Shown in pieces: positions 41,474 through 51,114 of a stretch of DNA of 64,000 bases (within the stretch, counting starts at the first letter, position 1; the number at the start of each line of letters is the position of its first letter). The notes under the pieces are model-generated. The model made no database searches, was not told the origin of the DNA, and saw nothing but the letters and a program-made list of their open reading frames with translations. The DNA comes from Streptomyces ruber. Its GTDB lineage: Bacteria; Actinomycetota; Actinomycetes; Streptomycetales; Streptomycetaceae. Where the stretch lies: positions 1 through 64,000 of the forward strand of contig NZ_BMQK01000015.1 in the NCBI RefSeq assembly GCF_014648075.1. The letters run 5' to 3'. The position numbers were made by a program, and so were the translations under genes.

Positions 41474-44305
41474 TCAGTCCTCGGCCGTGGCCCTGGCCGA
41501 CGCGGTCTTCTTCGCCGCGGTCTTCTTGGCCGGGGCCTTCTTCGCCGTCGTCGTCTTGGCGGCCGTCTTCTTCGCCGCCGTCTTCTTGGCCGTCGTCTTC
41601 TTGGCCGGGGCCTTCTTCGCGGCCGTCTTCTTCGCCGTCTTCTTGGCGGGCCCCTTAGCCCGCTTCTCGGCGAGCAGCTCGTACCCGCGTTCCGGGGTGA
41701 TCGTCTCGACGCTGTCGCCGGAGCGGAGGGTCGCGTTGGTCTCGCCGTCGGTGACGTACGGACCGAAGCGGCCGTCCTTGACGACGACGGGCTTCTCGCT
41801 CACCGGGTCGGTGCCCAGCTCCTTCAGCGGCGGCTTGGCGGCCGCCCGGCCACGCTGCTTGGGCTGGGCGTAGATCGCCAGCGCCTCCTCCAGCGTGATC
41901 GTGAACAGCTGCTCCTCGGACTGCAGGGAGCGCGAGTCCGTGCCCTTCTTCAGGTAGGGACCGTAGCGGCCGTTCTGCGCGGTGATCTCCTGGCCCTCCG
42001 CGTCCGTGCCGACGACGCGCGGCAGCGACATCAGCCGGAGCGCGTCCTCAAGGGTCACGGTGTCCAGCGACATCGTCTTGAACAGCGAGGCCGTGCGCGG
42101 CTTGACCGCGTTCTTGCCCGTCTTCGGGGTGCCCTCGGGGAGCACCTCGGTGACGTACGGGCCGTAGCGGCCGTCCTTGGCGACGATCGTGTGGCCGGTC
42201 GCGGGGTCGGTGCCCAGCTCGAAGTCGCCGCTCGGCCTGGCGAGCAGCTCCTCGGCGAGCTCGACGCTCAGCTCGTCCGGCGCCAGGTCGGCCGGGATGT
42301 CGGCCCGCTGGTGGTTGTCGGAGTCCTTGTCGCCGCGCTCGATGTACGGGCCGTAGCGCCCGACGCGCAGCACGATGCCGTTGCCGACGGGGAAGGAGGA
42401 CACCTCTCGGGCGTCGATCGCGCCCAGGTCCGTGACCAGCTCCTTCAGACCGCCCAGGTGGTCACCGTCGCCGTTGCCGGCCTCGGCGGCGACCCCGGCG
42501 CCGTCCGCGCCCTCACCGAAGTAGAACCGCTTCAGCCACGGCACCGCCCGCGCCTCGCCCCGCGCGATGCGGTCGAGGTCGTCCTCCATCTTGGCGGTGA
42601 AGTCGTAGTCGACCAGCCGTCCGAAGTGCTTCTCCAGGAGGTTGACCACGGCGAAGGACAGGAAGGACGGCACGAGCGCCGTGCCCTTCTTGAACACGTA
42701 GCCGCGGTCGAGGATGGTCCCGATGATCGACGCGTACGTCGACGGGCGGCCGATCTCCCGCTCCTCGAGCTCCTTGACCAGGCTGGCCTCGGTGTACCGG
42801 GCCGGCGGCTTGGTCGCGTGGCCGTCCACCGACATCTCCTCGGCGGACAGCGGGGCGCCCTCGCTCACCTGCGGCAGCCTGCGCTCGCGGTCGTCCAGCT
42901 CGGCGTTCGGGTCGTCGGCGCCCTCGACGTACGCCTTCAGGAACCCGTGGAACGTGATCGTCTTGCCGGAGGCGCTGAACTCGGCGTCGCGGCCGTCGGC
43001 GGCCGTGCCGCCGATCCTGACGGTGACGCTGTTCCCGGTCGCGTCCTTCATCTGCGAGGCGACGGTCCGCTTCCAGATCAGTTCGTAGAGCCGGAACTGG
43101 TCACCGGTGAGCCCCGTCTCGGCGGGCGTACGGAAACGGTCGCCGGAGGGCCTGATCGCCTCGTGCGCCTCCTGCGCGTTCTTGACCTTCCCGGCGTACG
43201 TGCGCGGCCGGTCCGGCAGGTAGTCGGCCCCGTACAGCTGCGTGACCTGCGCGCGGGCGGCCGCGACGGCCGTGTCGCTCAGCGTCGTCGAGTCCGTACG
43301 CATATAGGTGATGAAGCCGTTCTCGTACAGCTTCTGCGCGATCTGCATGGTGGCCTTCGCACCGAAGCCGAGCTTGCGGCTCGCCTCCTGCTGCAGCGTC
43401 GTCGTACGGAACGGCGCGTAGGGCGAGCGGCGGTACGGCTTCGACTCGACCGAGCGCACGGAGAACGCGGTGCTCTCCAGGGCCGCGGCGAGCGCACGGG
43501 CGGCGGCCTCGTCGAGGTGGAGGGTGTTCGCGCTCTTGAGCTGCCCCAGCGAGTCGAAGTCACGGCCCTGGGCGACACGCCTGCCGTCGACCGTGGTCAG
43601 CCGTGCGACCAGGGACGACGGGTCGGACGGGTCACCGGCGCGGCCGGTGCCGAAGGTGCCGGTCAGGTCCCAGTACTCGGCGGAGCGGAACGCCATGCGC
43701 TCCCGCTCCCGCTCGACGACCAGCCGGGTCGCCACGGACTGGACCCGGCCCGCCGACAGCCGCGGCATGACCTTCTTCCACAGGACCGGCGAGACCTCGT
43801 AGCCGTACAGACGGTCGAGGATGCGGCGGGTCTCCTGGGCGTCGACGAGCCGCTGGTTGAGCTCGCGCGGGTTGGCCACGGCGGCCCGGATCGCGTCCTT
43901 GGTGATCTCGTGGAAGACCATCCGGCGGACCGGGACCTTGGGCTTGAGCACCTCCTGGAGGTGCCACGCGATGGCCTCCCCCTCGCGGTCCTCATCGGTG
44001 GCGAGGAAGAGCTCGTCGGAGTCGCGCAGCAGGTCTTTGAGCTTCTTGACCTGGGCCTTCTTGTCGGCGTTGACCACATAGACGGGCGCGAAGTCGTGGT
44101 CGACGTCCACGCCGAGGCGGCGCACCTCGCCGGTGTACTGCTCGGGCACCTCCGCGGCGCCGTTGGGAAGGTCACGGATGTGCCCGACGCTCGCCTCGAC
44201 GATGTATCCAGGGCCGAGGTAGCCCTTGATCGTCTTCGCCTTGGCAGGCGACTCGACGATGACGAGTCGGCGGCCGCCCTTCGCGGTCTCGCTGGTCGGG
44301 GACAA
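41474..44305 (-). CDS. topA: DNA topoisomerase I with lysine-repeat tail
   Basis: This 943-residue type IA topoisomerase relaxes negatively supercoiled DNA. The Toprim domain begins RRLVIVESPAKAKTIKGYLG and holds the acidic triad DEDREGEA. The active-site tyrosine is in FITYMRTDST near residue 330. The C-terminal half carries several RYGPY-containing topo_C repeats instead of zinc fingers. The last 60 or so residues are Lys/Ala/Thr-rich (KKTAAKKAPAKKT-type repeats), the basic tail that gives Streptomyces TopA its high processivity. Start: TTG 44305 gives the family N-terminus, with GGAGAG about 10 bases upstream. Confidence 0.95.
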   Translation of the reverse strand: MSPTSETAKGGRRLVIVESPAKAKTIKGYLGPGYIVEASVGHIRDLPNGAAEVPEQYTGEVRRLGVDVDHDFAPVYVVNADKKAQVKKLKDLLRDSDELFLATDEDREGEAIAWHLQEVLKPKVPVRRMVFHEITKDAIRAAVANPRELNQRLVDAQETRRILDRLYGYEVSPVLWKKVMPRLSAGRVQSVATRLVVERERERMAFRSAEYWDLTGTFGTGRAGDPSDPSSLVARLTTVDGRRVAQGRDFDSLGQLKSANTLHLDEAAARALAAALESTAFSVRSVESKPYRRSPYAPFRTTTLQQEASRKLGFGAKATMQIAQKLYENGFITYMRTDSTTLSDTAVAAARAQVTQLYGADYLPDRPRTYAGKVKNAQEAHEAIRPSGDRFRTPAETGLTGDQFRLYELIWKRTVASQMKDATGNSVTVRIGGTAADGRDAEFSASGKTITFHGFLKAYVEGADDPNAELDDRERRLPQVSEGAPLSAEEMSVDGHATKPPARYTEASLVKELEEREIGRPSTYASIIGTILDRGYVFKKGTALVPSFLSFAVVNLLEKHFGRLVDYDFTAKMEDDLDRIARGEARAVPWLKRFYFGEGADGAGVAAEAGNGDGDHLGGLKELVTDLGAIDAREVSSFPVGNGIVLRVGRYGPYIERGDKDSDNHQRADIPADLAPDELSVELAEELLARPSGDFELGTDPATGHTIVAKDGRYGPYVTEVLPEGTPKTGKNAVKPRTASLFKTMSLDTVTLEDALRLMSLPRVVGTDAEGQEITAQNGRYGPYLKKGTDSRSLQSEEQLFTITLEEALAIYAQPKQRGRAAAKPPLKELGTDPVSEKPVVVKDGRFGPYVTDGETNATLRSGDSVETITPERGYELLAEKRAKGPAKKTAKKTAAKKAPAKKTTAKKTAAKKTAAKTTTAKKAPAKKTAAKKTASARATAED

Positions 44306-44561
44306 CTTCGCTCTTCTCTCCGGTCGACGCTGGGTCTCCCCAGGCTGTCGTCCCGGGGTCGGGTCATGCTGACGCTGCGGAGTGTGACGGTACATCCCGC
44401 CCCCGTGTCAAACGGGAAAAGCCCGCAACGGCCACTCGAACGGTAACCCGACTACCGGCATTCCTGCCGCCCGGCATGGTCAGCGCCCCGTCCGGCCCGA
44501 TCCGGAGGGTTCCTTCTCAGTTACTCGGCGGTCTCTTCGCGCCCTCGTCCCGGTACGGTTC

Positions 44562-44759
44562 TCAGAGGCGCGCGAAGCACCACGCGGCGAGCGCCAGAGC
44601 GATCAGCGCGGTGGCGCCCGCGAGCGTCGCCGAGGCGGCGGGACGCACTCCCTCGGCCACCGGCATCCGCTGCCGCAGCCGTGTCACGGTCCAGACCGCG
44701 AGCCCGGCTCCGAACAGGGCGAACACCACTCCCGTGAAGATCGCCGGACCGCTCTCCAT
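44562..44759 (-). CDS. Small two-helix membrane protein
   Basis: This 65-residue protein has two hydrophobic segments (residues 6-24 and 42-62) separated by a short basic loop (TRLRQRMPVAEGVR). ATG 44759 is preceded by GGGAGGGACGGGAC, a fair ribosome binding site. I do not recognise a named family. It lies 256 bases upstream of nothing on its own strand except topA's stop-distal side, and appears monocistronic. Confidence 0.7.
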   Translation of the reverse strand: MESGPAIFTGVVFALFGAGLAVWTVTRLRQRMPVAEGVRPAASATLAGATALIALALAAWCFARL

Positions 44760-45129
44760 GTCCCGTCCCTCCCGTCCCGGAGTCCCCAGTGACGTGACAC
44801 TGGCACGCGCGGGAAGCGGACATGCGACGACGCGGTGAACGTCAGGCGACCGGCCGCCCGGACGGTCCCGGCGGGGCGGCTCTCCGGTCGCCTCCCGGTC
44901 GGGGTGCGCGCCCCGCCCGGTGCACACGAGGGTGACGAGTCCCTCGTCCCCGTCCACATCACCGGGCGGCCGGCCGTGCACCGTGCGCTCCGGCGGCGCC
45001 GCCCAAGTCGGCTCATACTCGTTGGCACGGGCGCCGGACGCCCGCGGCCGGCACGGTCGAGTGCGCGCAGCGCGCGCGGGCGCACGGCGAGGCCCGGCAC
45101 GCCGCCCACCGGCCGAGTCGTCGCCCGGC
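44760..45129. other. Intergenic sequence without a supported gene
   Basis: The interval between the small membrane protein gene and the methyltransferase stop contains Arg/Gly/Ala-rich open frames on several strands but none with a start site, conserved motif or plausible composition. Its right edge carries the tandem repeat at 45130-45188. Confidence 0.3.
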
Positions 45130-45188
45130 CGGTCCGCGATCAGCCGGCCGGTCCGTGGTCAACCGACGGTCCGCGATCAGCCGGCCGG
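45130..45188. repeat. Three ~19-bp tandem repeats spanning a stop codon
   Basis: CGGTCCGCGATCAGCCGGC at 45130-45148 and again at 45167-45185 flanks a diverged copy (CGGTCCGTGGTCAACCGA) at 45149-45166. The last copy contains the stop codon of the methyltransferase gene. Confidence 0.8.
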
Positions 45189-46703
45189 CTCCAGGAAGCC
45201 CTGCTCCACCAGCAGCCGGATCTGCGCCGGGGTCCGGTCGCGCAGTGCCACCGGGTCCTCGCCCACCAGCTGGGCAATGGCGTCCAGGATGCGGCCCGCG
45301 CTGAGCGTTCCGTCACACACGCCCGCGAAGCCCGCCCCGACCGTGTCCACCTTGGTCGCGCGGCGCATCCCCCGGTTCTGCCGCAGCACCACGTGCTCGG
45401 GGTCCTCCGCGCCCGGCAGCCCGACCTGCTCCTGGACGATCTCCTCGACGAGCCTGAAGTGCGCCGTGAGCAGGGCCGCGTCGTCGTGCTCGCGCAGGTA
45501 GTCCACGCGCGCGAAATGCGCGCGGACGGTGTCGCCCAGCGGCTGCTCGACGGGATGCGGCCACTCCTCGAGCGTGACGAAGGGCACGGTCTCGGCGGCC
45601 CGGCTCCTCCGCAGGGTGATCCACCCGAAGCCGACGGCCCGCACCTTGCGCGCCTCGAACTCGTCGAGCCACGCGTCGTACCGCGCCTGGTACCCGGCCA
45701 CGTCGCCGCGGTGGTCGCCCGCGTCCCGCAGCCACAGCTCCGCGTACTGCGTGACGTCCTGCACCTCGCGCTGCACGATCCAGGCGTCGCAGCCGCGCGG
45801 CACCCAGGAGCGCAGCCGGTCCTGCCAGTCCTCGCCCTCGACGTGCTGCCAGTTGGCGAGGAAGTGCGCGTAGCCGCCGTCGTTCAGCCGCTCTCCCGCC
45901 TGCTGCACGAGCGTGCGGCACAGGTCGTCGCCGCCCATGCCACCGTCGCGGTAGGTGAGCCGCGCACCGGGGGAGATCACGAAGGGCGGGTTGGACACGA
46001 TGAGGTCGTACGTCTCGTCGTCCCGTACCGGCTCGAAGAGCGAGCCCTCGCGCAGGTCGGCCGCCGGGGCGCCGGAGAGCGCGAGCGTGAGCGCGGTGAT
46101 GTGCAGCGCGCGCGGGTTCACGTCGGTCGCGGTGACGCGCGTGGCGTGCAGCGCGGCGTGCAGGGCCTGGATGCCGGAGCCGGTGCCGAGGTCGAGCGCG
46201 GACGCGACGGGCGTGCGCACCGTGAGGCCGGCGAGCGTGGTGGACGCCCCGCCCACCCCGAGGACGACGCCTTCCGCCCGGCTGCCGATGCCGCCCGCGC
46301 CGCCGACCGCGCATCCCAGGTCGGAGACGATGAACCAGTCCTCACCGCCCGGCCCACCGTACGGCCGTACGTCGACGCTCGCGGCCAGCTCGTCACCGCC
46401 GACCGGCACCAGCCAGCCGCTCTCCACGCACGCGTCGACCGGCAGAACGTCCGCCACACGCGCGTGCGGCACGGGCTGCTGCAGCAGGAACAGCCGTACG
46501 AGCGCCTCCAGCGGCGAGTCGCCGCGCGTCATCCGCAGGGCGGGCACGATCTCGCTGCGCGCCAGCGCCGCGTACGCGGGCGCGCCGAGCAGTTCGAGCA
46601 ACCCGTCGGCGGTGAAGGCGGCCCCGATCAGGGCGTCGCGGAGCCGCGCGGCAACGTCGGGGCGGTCGGTGGACGGCAGGGATGACAGGCTGGAATTGCT
46701 CAC
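45177..46703 (-). CDS. Class I SAM-dependent methyltransferase
   Basis: This 508-residue protein has an N-terminal helical domain (residues 1-130) and a Rossmann methyltransferase domain. Its SAM-binding motif is ALDLGTGSGIQALHAA and its catalytic motif is VSNPPFVI (NPPF), as in N-methyltransferases acting on RNA bases, glutamine or adenine (RlmG/HemK/TrmN6-like). An additional C-terminal helical domain (about 400-508) is found in actinobacterial homologues. The substrate is not predictable from sequence. GTG 46703 is used because it begins the conserved N-terminus; a GTG 39 bases upstream lacks a ribosome binding site. Confidence 0.87.
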   Translation of the reverse strand: MSNSSLSSLPSTDRPDVAARLRDALIGAAFTADGLLELLGAPAYAALARSEIVPALRMTRGDSPLEALVRLFLLQQPVPHARVADVLPVDACVESGWLVPVGGDELAASVDVRPYGGPGGEDWFIVSDLGCAVGGAGGIGSRAEGVVLGVGGASTTLAGLTVRTPVASALDLGTGSGIQALHAALHATRVTATDVNPRALHITALTLALSGAPAADLREGSLFEPVRDDETYDLIVSNPPFVISPGARLTYRDGGMGGDDLCRTLVQQAGERLNDGGYAHFLANWQHVEGEDWQDRLRSWVPRGCDAWIVQREVQDVTQYAELWLRDAGDHRGDVAGYQARYDAWLDEFEARKVRAVGFGWITLRRSRAAETVPFVTLEEWPHPVEQPLGDTVRAHFARVDYLREHDDAALLTAHFRLVEEIVQEQVGLPGAEDPEHVVLRQNRGMRRATKVDTVGAGFAGVCDGTLSAGRILDAIAQLVGEDPVALRDRTPAQIRLLVEQGFLEPAG

Positions 46704-46861
46704 GCCCCCATTGTGTCGGTCCCCACCGACAAGGCGCGTCACCCGGGGACGGCGCCTCCCGGATGCGTCGGCACGCGCGCGTGTGCGGGTGCCGGACCAC
46801 GCGCGCGTGCCGGACGGCGACGAGGTGGACGGACGGCAGCCCCTCGGGGCCGTCCGCGCCG

Positions 46862-47434
46862 TCAGCTGCTCGCGGCGGTGGCCGGAGCCGACGCGGACTT
46901 GCAGCTCTCCTGCTGGGCCATCGCCCGGCCCACGTCGCCCTCCTCGAGCTGCTTCAGCGCGTCGTTCCCGCTCTTGCTCAGCTTGTCGAGCTCGGTGGCG
47001 ACGTCCTTCAGGCCGTCGGCGAACTTCGCCTGGTCCTTGGTGTCGAGCTCGTCGACCTGCTTCTTCAGTCCCGCGTACGCCGTCGAGATGTCGTTGAGCT
47101 CCTTGACGGCGTTCTTCTGCTTGGTCTCGCCGTTCTCGACGTCGGGCGCCCCGGCCTTCTGCACGGCGGCACCGATCGCCTTGTACGCGTCGGACATGTC
47201 CTGGAAGGCCTTGGCGTCGGTCTTCTGGACGTTCTCCGGCGTGCTGTTGTCCGAGGTCTCCTTCTGGATCGCGGCGTTGGCGGCCTCGATCTTCTTGGCC
47301 TGCGGCTGGACCGCGTCGCAGACCTGCTTGGCCCAGGAGTTCAGCTTTTCGCTGCTGTCGTCACTGCTGCATCCCGACAGCGCCAGTACCAGTACCGCAC
47401 CGCCGGACAGTGCGGCCGCGAGCTTCTTGTTCAC
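46862..47434 (-). CDS. Small extracytoplasmic lipoprotein
   Basis: This 190-residue protein has a signal peptide VNKKLAAALSGGAVLVLALS followed by a lipobox cysteine (SGC, Cys22). The mature part is predicted to be entirely alpha-helical and hydrophilic, rich in Lys, Asp and Glu, with heptad-like spacing (KQVDELDTKDQAKFADGLKD). Two cysteines (about residues 39 and 179) could form a disulfide. GTG 47434 is chosen because GGAAGGGA lies 8 bases upstream; the ATG 18 bases earlier lies just before that site. No function is known. It is upstream on the same strand as the methyltransferase, separated by 158 bases. Confidence 0.85.
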   Translation of the reverse strand: MNKKLAAALSGGAVLVLALSGCSSDDSSEKLNSWAKQVCDAVQPQAKKIEAANAAIQKETSDNSTPENVQKTDAKAFQDMSDAYKAIGAAVQKAGAPDVENGETKQKNAVKELNDISTAYAGLKKQVDELDTKDQAKFADGLKDVATELDKLSKSGNDALKQLEEGDVGRAMAQQESCKSASAPATAASS

Positions 47435-47641
47435 CGGATTGGTCCCTTCCATGGCTCTCGGCCCCGGAACATACACGGCGCATCGACAGGCCCCACACGC
47501 CGGACATCCCATCTGCACTTTTTATAACCATTTGCACCAAGAGAGAGAAGGCTCACGACGGCGGCGCACACGAAAGGCGGGCGAACGGCACGTCAACACA
47601 TGTCGTCCGCCCGCCCGTTGACCCGCGCGGGGCGCGGTGGT

Positions 47642-50071
47642 CTACGAAACCACCGCCGCGTCCGCGGACTTGGCCACCGGCTCGGAATTGCCTTCGTCAC
47701 CCATGGTGATCCCGCGCCGCTTGGACGCGTACACCGCGCCCACGATCACGGCGAGCGCGAGCACCGCCACGACCACGCGCAACGTGACGCTCTTGTCCGC
47801 GCCGTAACTGAACTTGACCACGGCTGGTGCGATGAGCAGGGCGACCAGGTTCATCACCTTCAGCAACGGGTTGATGGCCGGACCCGCGGTGTCCTTGAAC
47901 GGGTCGCCGACCGTGTCGCCGATCACGGTCGCCGCGTGGGCCTCGCTGCCCTTGCCGCCGTGGTGACCGTCCTCGACGAGCTTCTTGGCGTTGTCCCAGG
48001 CACCTCCGGAGTTCGCGAGGAAGACCGCCATCAGCGTGCCCGTGCCGATCGCTCCCGCGAGGTAGGCACCGAGCGCACCCACACCGAGCGTGAACCCGAT
48101 GGCGATGGGCGCCATGACCGCGAGGAGACCCGGCGTGGCGAGCTCCCTGAGGGCGTCCTTGGTGCAGATGTCGACGACCCTGCCGTACTCGGGCTGCTCG
48201 GTGTAGTCCATGATCCCGGGCTTCTCGCGGAACTGCCTCCGCACCTCGTACACGACCGCTCCCGCCGAGCGCGAGACCGCGTTGATCGCCAGCCCCGAGA
48301 AGAGGAAGACGACCGCGGCGCCCGCGACGAGACCCACCAGGTTGTTGGGCTGCGAGATGTCCATCACCAGACTCATCGGGCCGCCGTCGCCGACCTTCTC
48401 GCCCACGTCCCGCGCCGCCGTGACGATCGCGTCGCGGTACGACCCGAAGAGCGCCGCCGCGGCGAGCACGGCCGTGGCGATGGCGATGCCCTTGGTGATG
48501 GCCTTGGTGGTGTTGCCCACGGCGTCGAGGTCGGTGAGCACCTGGGCGCCGGCGCCCTGGACGTCGCCGGACATCTCGGCGATGCCCTGCGCGTTGTCCG
48601 AGACCGGCCCGAAGGTGTCCATGGCGACGATGACACCGACCGTGGTGAGCAGTCCGGTGCCGGCCAGTGCCACCGCGAACAGCGCCAGCATGATCGACGT
48701 ACCGCCGAGCAGGAAGGCCCCGTACACGCCGAGGCCGATCAGCAGGGCGGTGTAGACGGCCGACTCCAGACCGATGGAGATGCCCGCGAGGACGACCGTC
48801 GCCGGGCCGGTGAGCGACGTCTTGCCGATGTCCCGCACCGGGCGGCGGGTGGTCTCGGTGAAGTAACCGGTCAACTGCTGGATCAGGGCGGCCAGCACGA
48901 TGCCGATGGCCACCGCGACGAGCGCGAGGATCCGCGGATCGCCCTCCTTTCCGGTGATCACCGGGTCGGTGACGCCCTCCAGGTCGGCGTACGAGGACGG
49001 GAGGTAGACGAATACCGCCAGAGCCACCAGGGCCAGCGAGATCACCGCGGAGACGAAGAAACCGCGGTTGATGGCGGTCATCCCGCTGCGGTCGGCGCGA
49101 CGCGGAGCCACCGCGAAGATGCCGATCATCGCGGTGATCACGCCGATCGCGGGGACGAGCAGCGGGAACGCGAGCCCGGCGTCGCCGAACGCGGCCATGC
49201 CGAGGATCAGCGCGGCGACCAGGGTCACGGCGTACGACTCGAAGAGGTCGGCCGCCATGCCCGCACAGTCACCGACGTTGTCGCCCACGTTGTCGGCGAT
49301 GGTCGCGGCGTTGCGCGGATCGTCCTCCGGGATGCCCTGTTCCACCTTGCCGACCAGGTCGGCGCCGACGTCGGCCGCCTTGGTGAAGATGCCGCCGCCG
49401 ACCCGCATGAACATCGCGATCAGCGCGGCGCCGAGGCCGAAGCCCTCCAGGACCTTCGGCGCGTCGGCCGCGTACACCAACACCACACAGGAGGCGCCCA
49501 GCAGACCGAGCCCCACCGTGAACATGCCGACGACGCCTCCCGTGCGGAAAGCGATCCTCATAGCTCTGTGCGCGGCGGTCGGTGAACCGGCTCCGCCCGC
49601 GGGAGCGGCGAGAGACTGCTGCGCCTCGTCCTCCGCCGACGTCGCCGCACGCGCCGCGGCGGCGACCCGCACGTTGCTCCGTACGGCCAGCCACATACCG
49701 ATATAACCGGTGGCCGCCGAGAACGCCGCGCCGATCAGGAAGAACACCGATCGTCCCGCGCGCTGATTCCAGTCGTCCGCGGGCAGCAGCATGAGCAGGA
49801 AGAACACGACGACGGCGAATACGCCCAGCGTGCGCAACTGCCGGGCCAGATAGGCGTTCGCGCCTTCCTGGACCGCTGCCGCGATCTTTTTCATGCTGTC
49901 GGTGCCCTCGCCCGCCGCGAGTACCTGGCGGACCAGGATTCCAGCCAGCACCAGCGCGGCCAGCGCCACGATCGCGATGACCGTCACGATGAGCCGATTG
50001 TCGGTGGTCAGGACTGCGGTTGCGAAGGTTGTGGGGTGATCAAAATGTTGAGGGGTGAAAAGCCCCGCCAT
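47642..50071 (-). CDS. hppA: Membrane-bound proton-translocating pyrophosphatase
   Basis: This 809-residue H+-PPase couples pyrophosphate hydrolysis to proton export. About 16 membrane helices are present. Substrate-binding motifs include IPEDDPRNAATIADNVGDNVGD and the C-terminal VIGDTVGDPFKDTAGPAIN. The GNTTKA motif has Lys where K+-dependent enzymes have Ala, indicating the K+-independent class. The ATG is preceded by AAGGAGGACGA. With the soluble PPase at 11.9 kb, the window encodes two ways of consuming pyrophosphate, one of which conserves energy. Confidence 0.96.
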   Translation of the reverse strand: MAGLFTPQHFDHPTTFATAVLTTDNRLIVTVIAIVALAALVLAGILVRQVLAAGEGTDSMKKIAAAVQEGANAYLARQLRTLGVFAVVVFFLLMLLPADDWNQRAGRSVFFLIGAAFSAATGYIGMWLAVRSNVRVAAAARAATSAEDEAQQSLAAPAGGAGSPTAAHRAMRIAFRTGGVVGMFTVGLGLLGASCVVLVYAADAPKVLEGFGLGAALIAMFMRVGGGIFTKAADVGADLVGKVEQGIPEDDPRNAATIADNVGDNVGDCAGMAADLFESYAVTLVAALILGMAAFGDAGLAFPLLVPAIGVITAMIGIFAVAPRRADRSGMTAINRGFFVSAVISLALVALAVFVYLPSSYADLEGVTDPVITGKEGDPRILALVAVAIGIVLAALIQQLTGYFTETTRRPVRDIGKTSLTGPATVVLAGISIGLESAVYTALLIGLGVYGAFLLGGTSIMLALFAVALAGTGLLTTVGVIVAMDTFGPVSDNAQGIAEMSGDVQGAGAQVLTDLDAVGNTTKAITKGIAIATAVLAAAALFGSYRDAIVTAARDVGEKVGDGGPMSLVMDISQPNNLVGLVAGAAVVFLFSGLAINAVSRSAGAVVYEVRRQFREKPGIMDYTEQPEYGRVVDICTKDALRELATPGLLAVMAPIAIGFTLGVGALGAYLAGAIGTGTLMAVFLANSGGAWDNAKKLVEDGHHGGKGSEAHAATVIGDTVGDPFKDTAGPAINPLLKVMNLVALLIAPAVVKFSYGADKSVTLRVVVAVLALAVIVGAVYASKRRGITMGDEGNSEPVAKSADAAVVS

Positions 50072-50572
50072 TCGTCCTCCTTGACGCTTGGGCTGAGCTC
50101 AAGATGTGGACGGATTGTAGGGAGCGGAACCTGATCAAAACAGTACGCCGTAAACGGAATTAGCCGCCCCGAGCCCCTCAGCAAATGATCGCCCGAGCTG
50201 CACAGAACCCGAAAGCAGTAACGCCCCAAAACCGTTGACACCTGATCCAATAATCATGGCATCGATCGTGAATTTCTTCACGAATTCCGTGCGCCGCCTC
50301 GAGAAAAGACCGAGGGCCCTGCTCAGCAGGGCCCTCGGAGACGGATCCGGGAGGCTCGGTCAGTGGTGTACACCCCTGACATCCCCGGAGAGGAGCGCAC
50401 GGCCGAGCTCGGGAAGGCGTACGTCAGGTATACGCGATCGCCGTGGATGTCACGGGTGGCCGGCCGCGTCCGCTCGCAGGGCCGGTACCGATGACGTCGC
50501 GAAATATCGAACAGAAAGCCGACTGTCGTCCACGCGGCATCGGCGGAGCACCGACCGTCGTCGACCCGGACG
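50072..50572 (-). promoter_or_regulatory. hppA upstream region with candidate promoter and bldG-operon hairpin
   Basis: On the minus strand a TACAAT hexamer (50114-50119) lies 42 bases before the hppA ATG. A TGTTTT 17 bases further upstream (50137-50142) is a weak -35, so this is a plausible vegetative promoter. At 50311-50337 a perfect 13-bp stem (CGAGGGCCCTGCT and complement, one-base centre) probably ends the bldG transcript. No gene is visible in this 501-base stretch. Confidence 0.5.
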
Positions 50573-51007
50573 TCACGGCAGTGTGGACAGCGGCGGCGTC
50601 GTCGGCCAGCTCATGCGGATCTGACCGCCGTGCTCGCCGGCGGAGACCTCGACGTCGTCGACGAGACCGCTGATGACCGCGAGGCCCATCTCGTCCTCCT
50701 CGGCCTCCACGTCCGCGTCGTCGTGGGCGCCGTGCGTCCTGTCACCGTGCGGCGTGCGCGGCGCCTCGTCCCCGACCTCGATGGAGAACTGTTTCTCTTC
50801 CTCGATCAGCAACACCCGCACCGGCGCCGAGATACCGCTGCTCTGGTGCAGCCCGACGGCCCGGCTGCACGCCTCGCCGACGGCGAGCCTCACCTCGTCG
50901 AGGACGGCCTCGTCCACCCCGGCCTTGCGTGCGACGGAAGCGGCCACCAGACGGGCGGTCCTGACGTGCCCCGGGACCGCGCTGAAGAGAAGTTCAACGG
51001 TGGCCAT
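50573..51007 (-). CDS. Anti-sigma factor (RsbW-like ATP-binding protein), downstream partner of BldG
   Basis: This 144-residue GHKL-fold protein has the N-box EVRLAVGEACSRAVGL, an acidic loop with His and Asp residues in place of a full ATP lid (DRTHGAHDDADVEAEEDE), and MGLAVISGLVDDVEV. It begins VELLFSAVPGHVRTARLVAA, typical of actinobacterial anti-sigma factors. In S. coelicolor the gene directly downstream of bldG encodes such a factor and interacts with BldG, and the same order is kept here (107 bases apart). ATG 51007 has GGAGGGGG upstream. Confidence 0.9.
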   Translation of the reverse strand: MATVELLFSAVPGHVRTARLVAASVARKAGVDEAVLDEVRLAVGEACSRAVGLHQSSGISAPVRVLLIEEEKQFSIEVGDEAPRTPHGDRTHGAHDDADVEAEEDEMGLAVISGLVDDVEVSAGEHGGQIRMSWPTTPPLSTLP

Positions 51008-51114
51008 GCATCCCCCTCCGAACTACGGGCGTGCTGCCGGGGGGCCGGTCCCCAACGGGCCCGGTCCCCCTTCCTGTCGTCTGCGCCGTCATGGGCACAC
51101 GGCCCGGCAACGGA

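Noticed and set aside
41474..41680. Lysine-rich repeats as a separate histone-like gene
   Set aside because: They are in frame with topA and match the known basic tail of Streptomyces TopA.
41357..44446. Plus-strand open frame of about 1029 codons
   Set aside because: It is the antisense of topA, with no start signal or domain.
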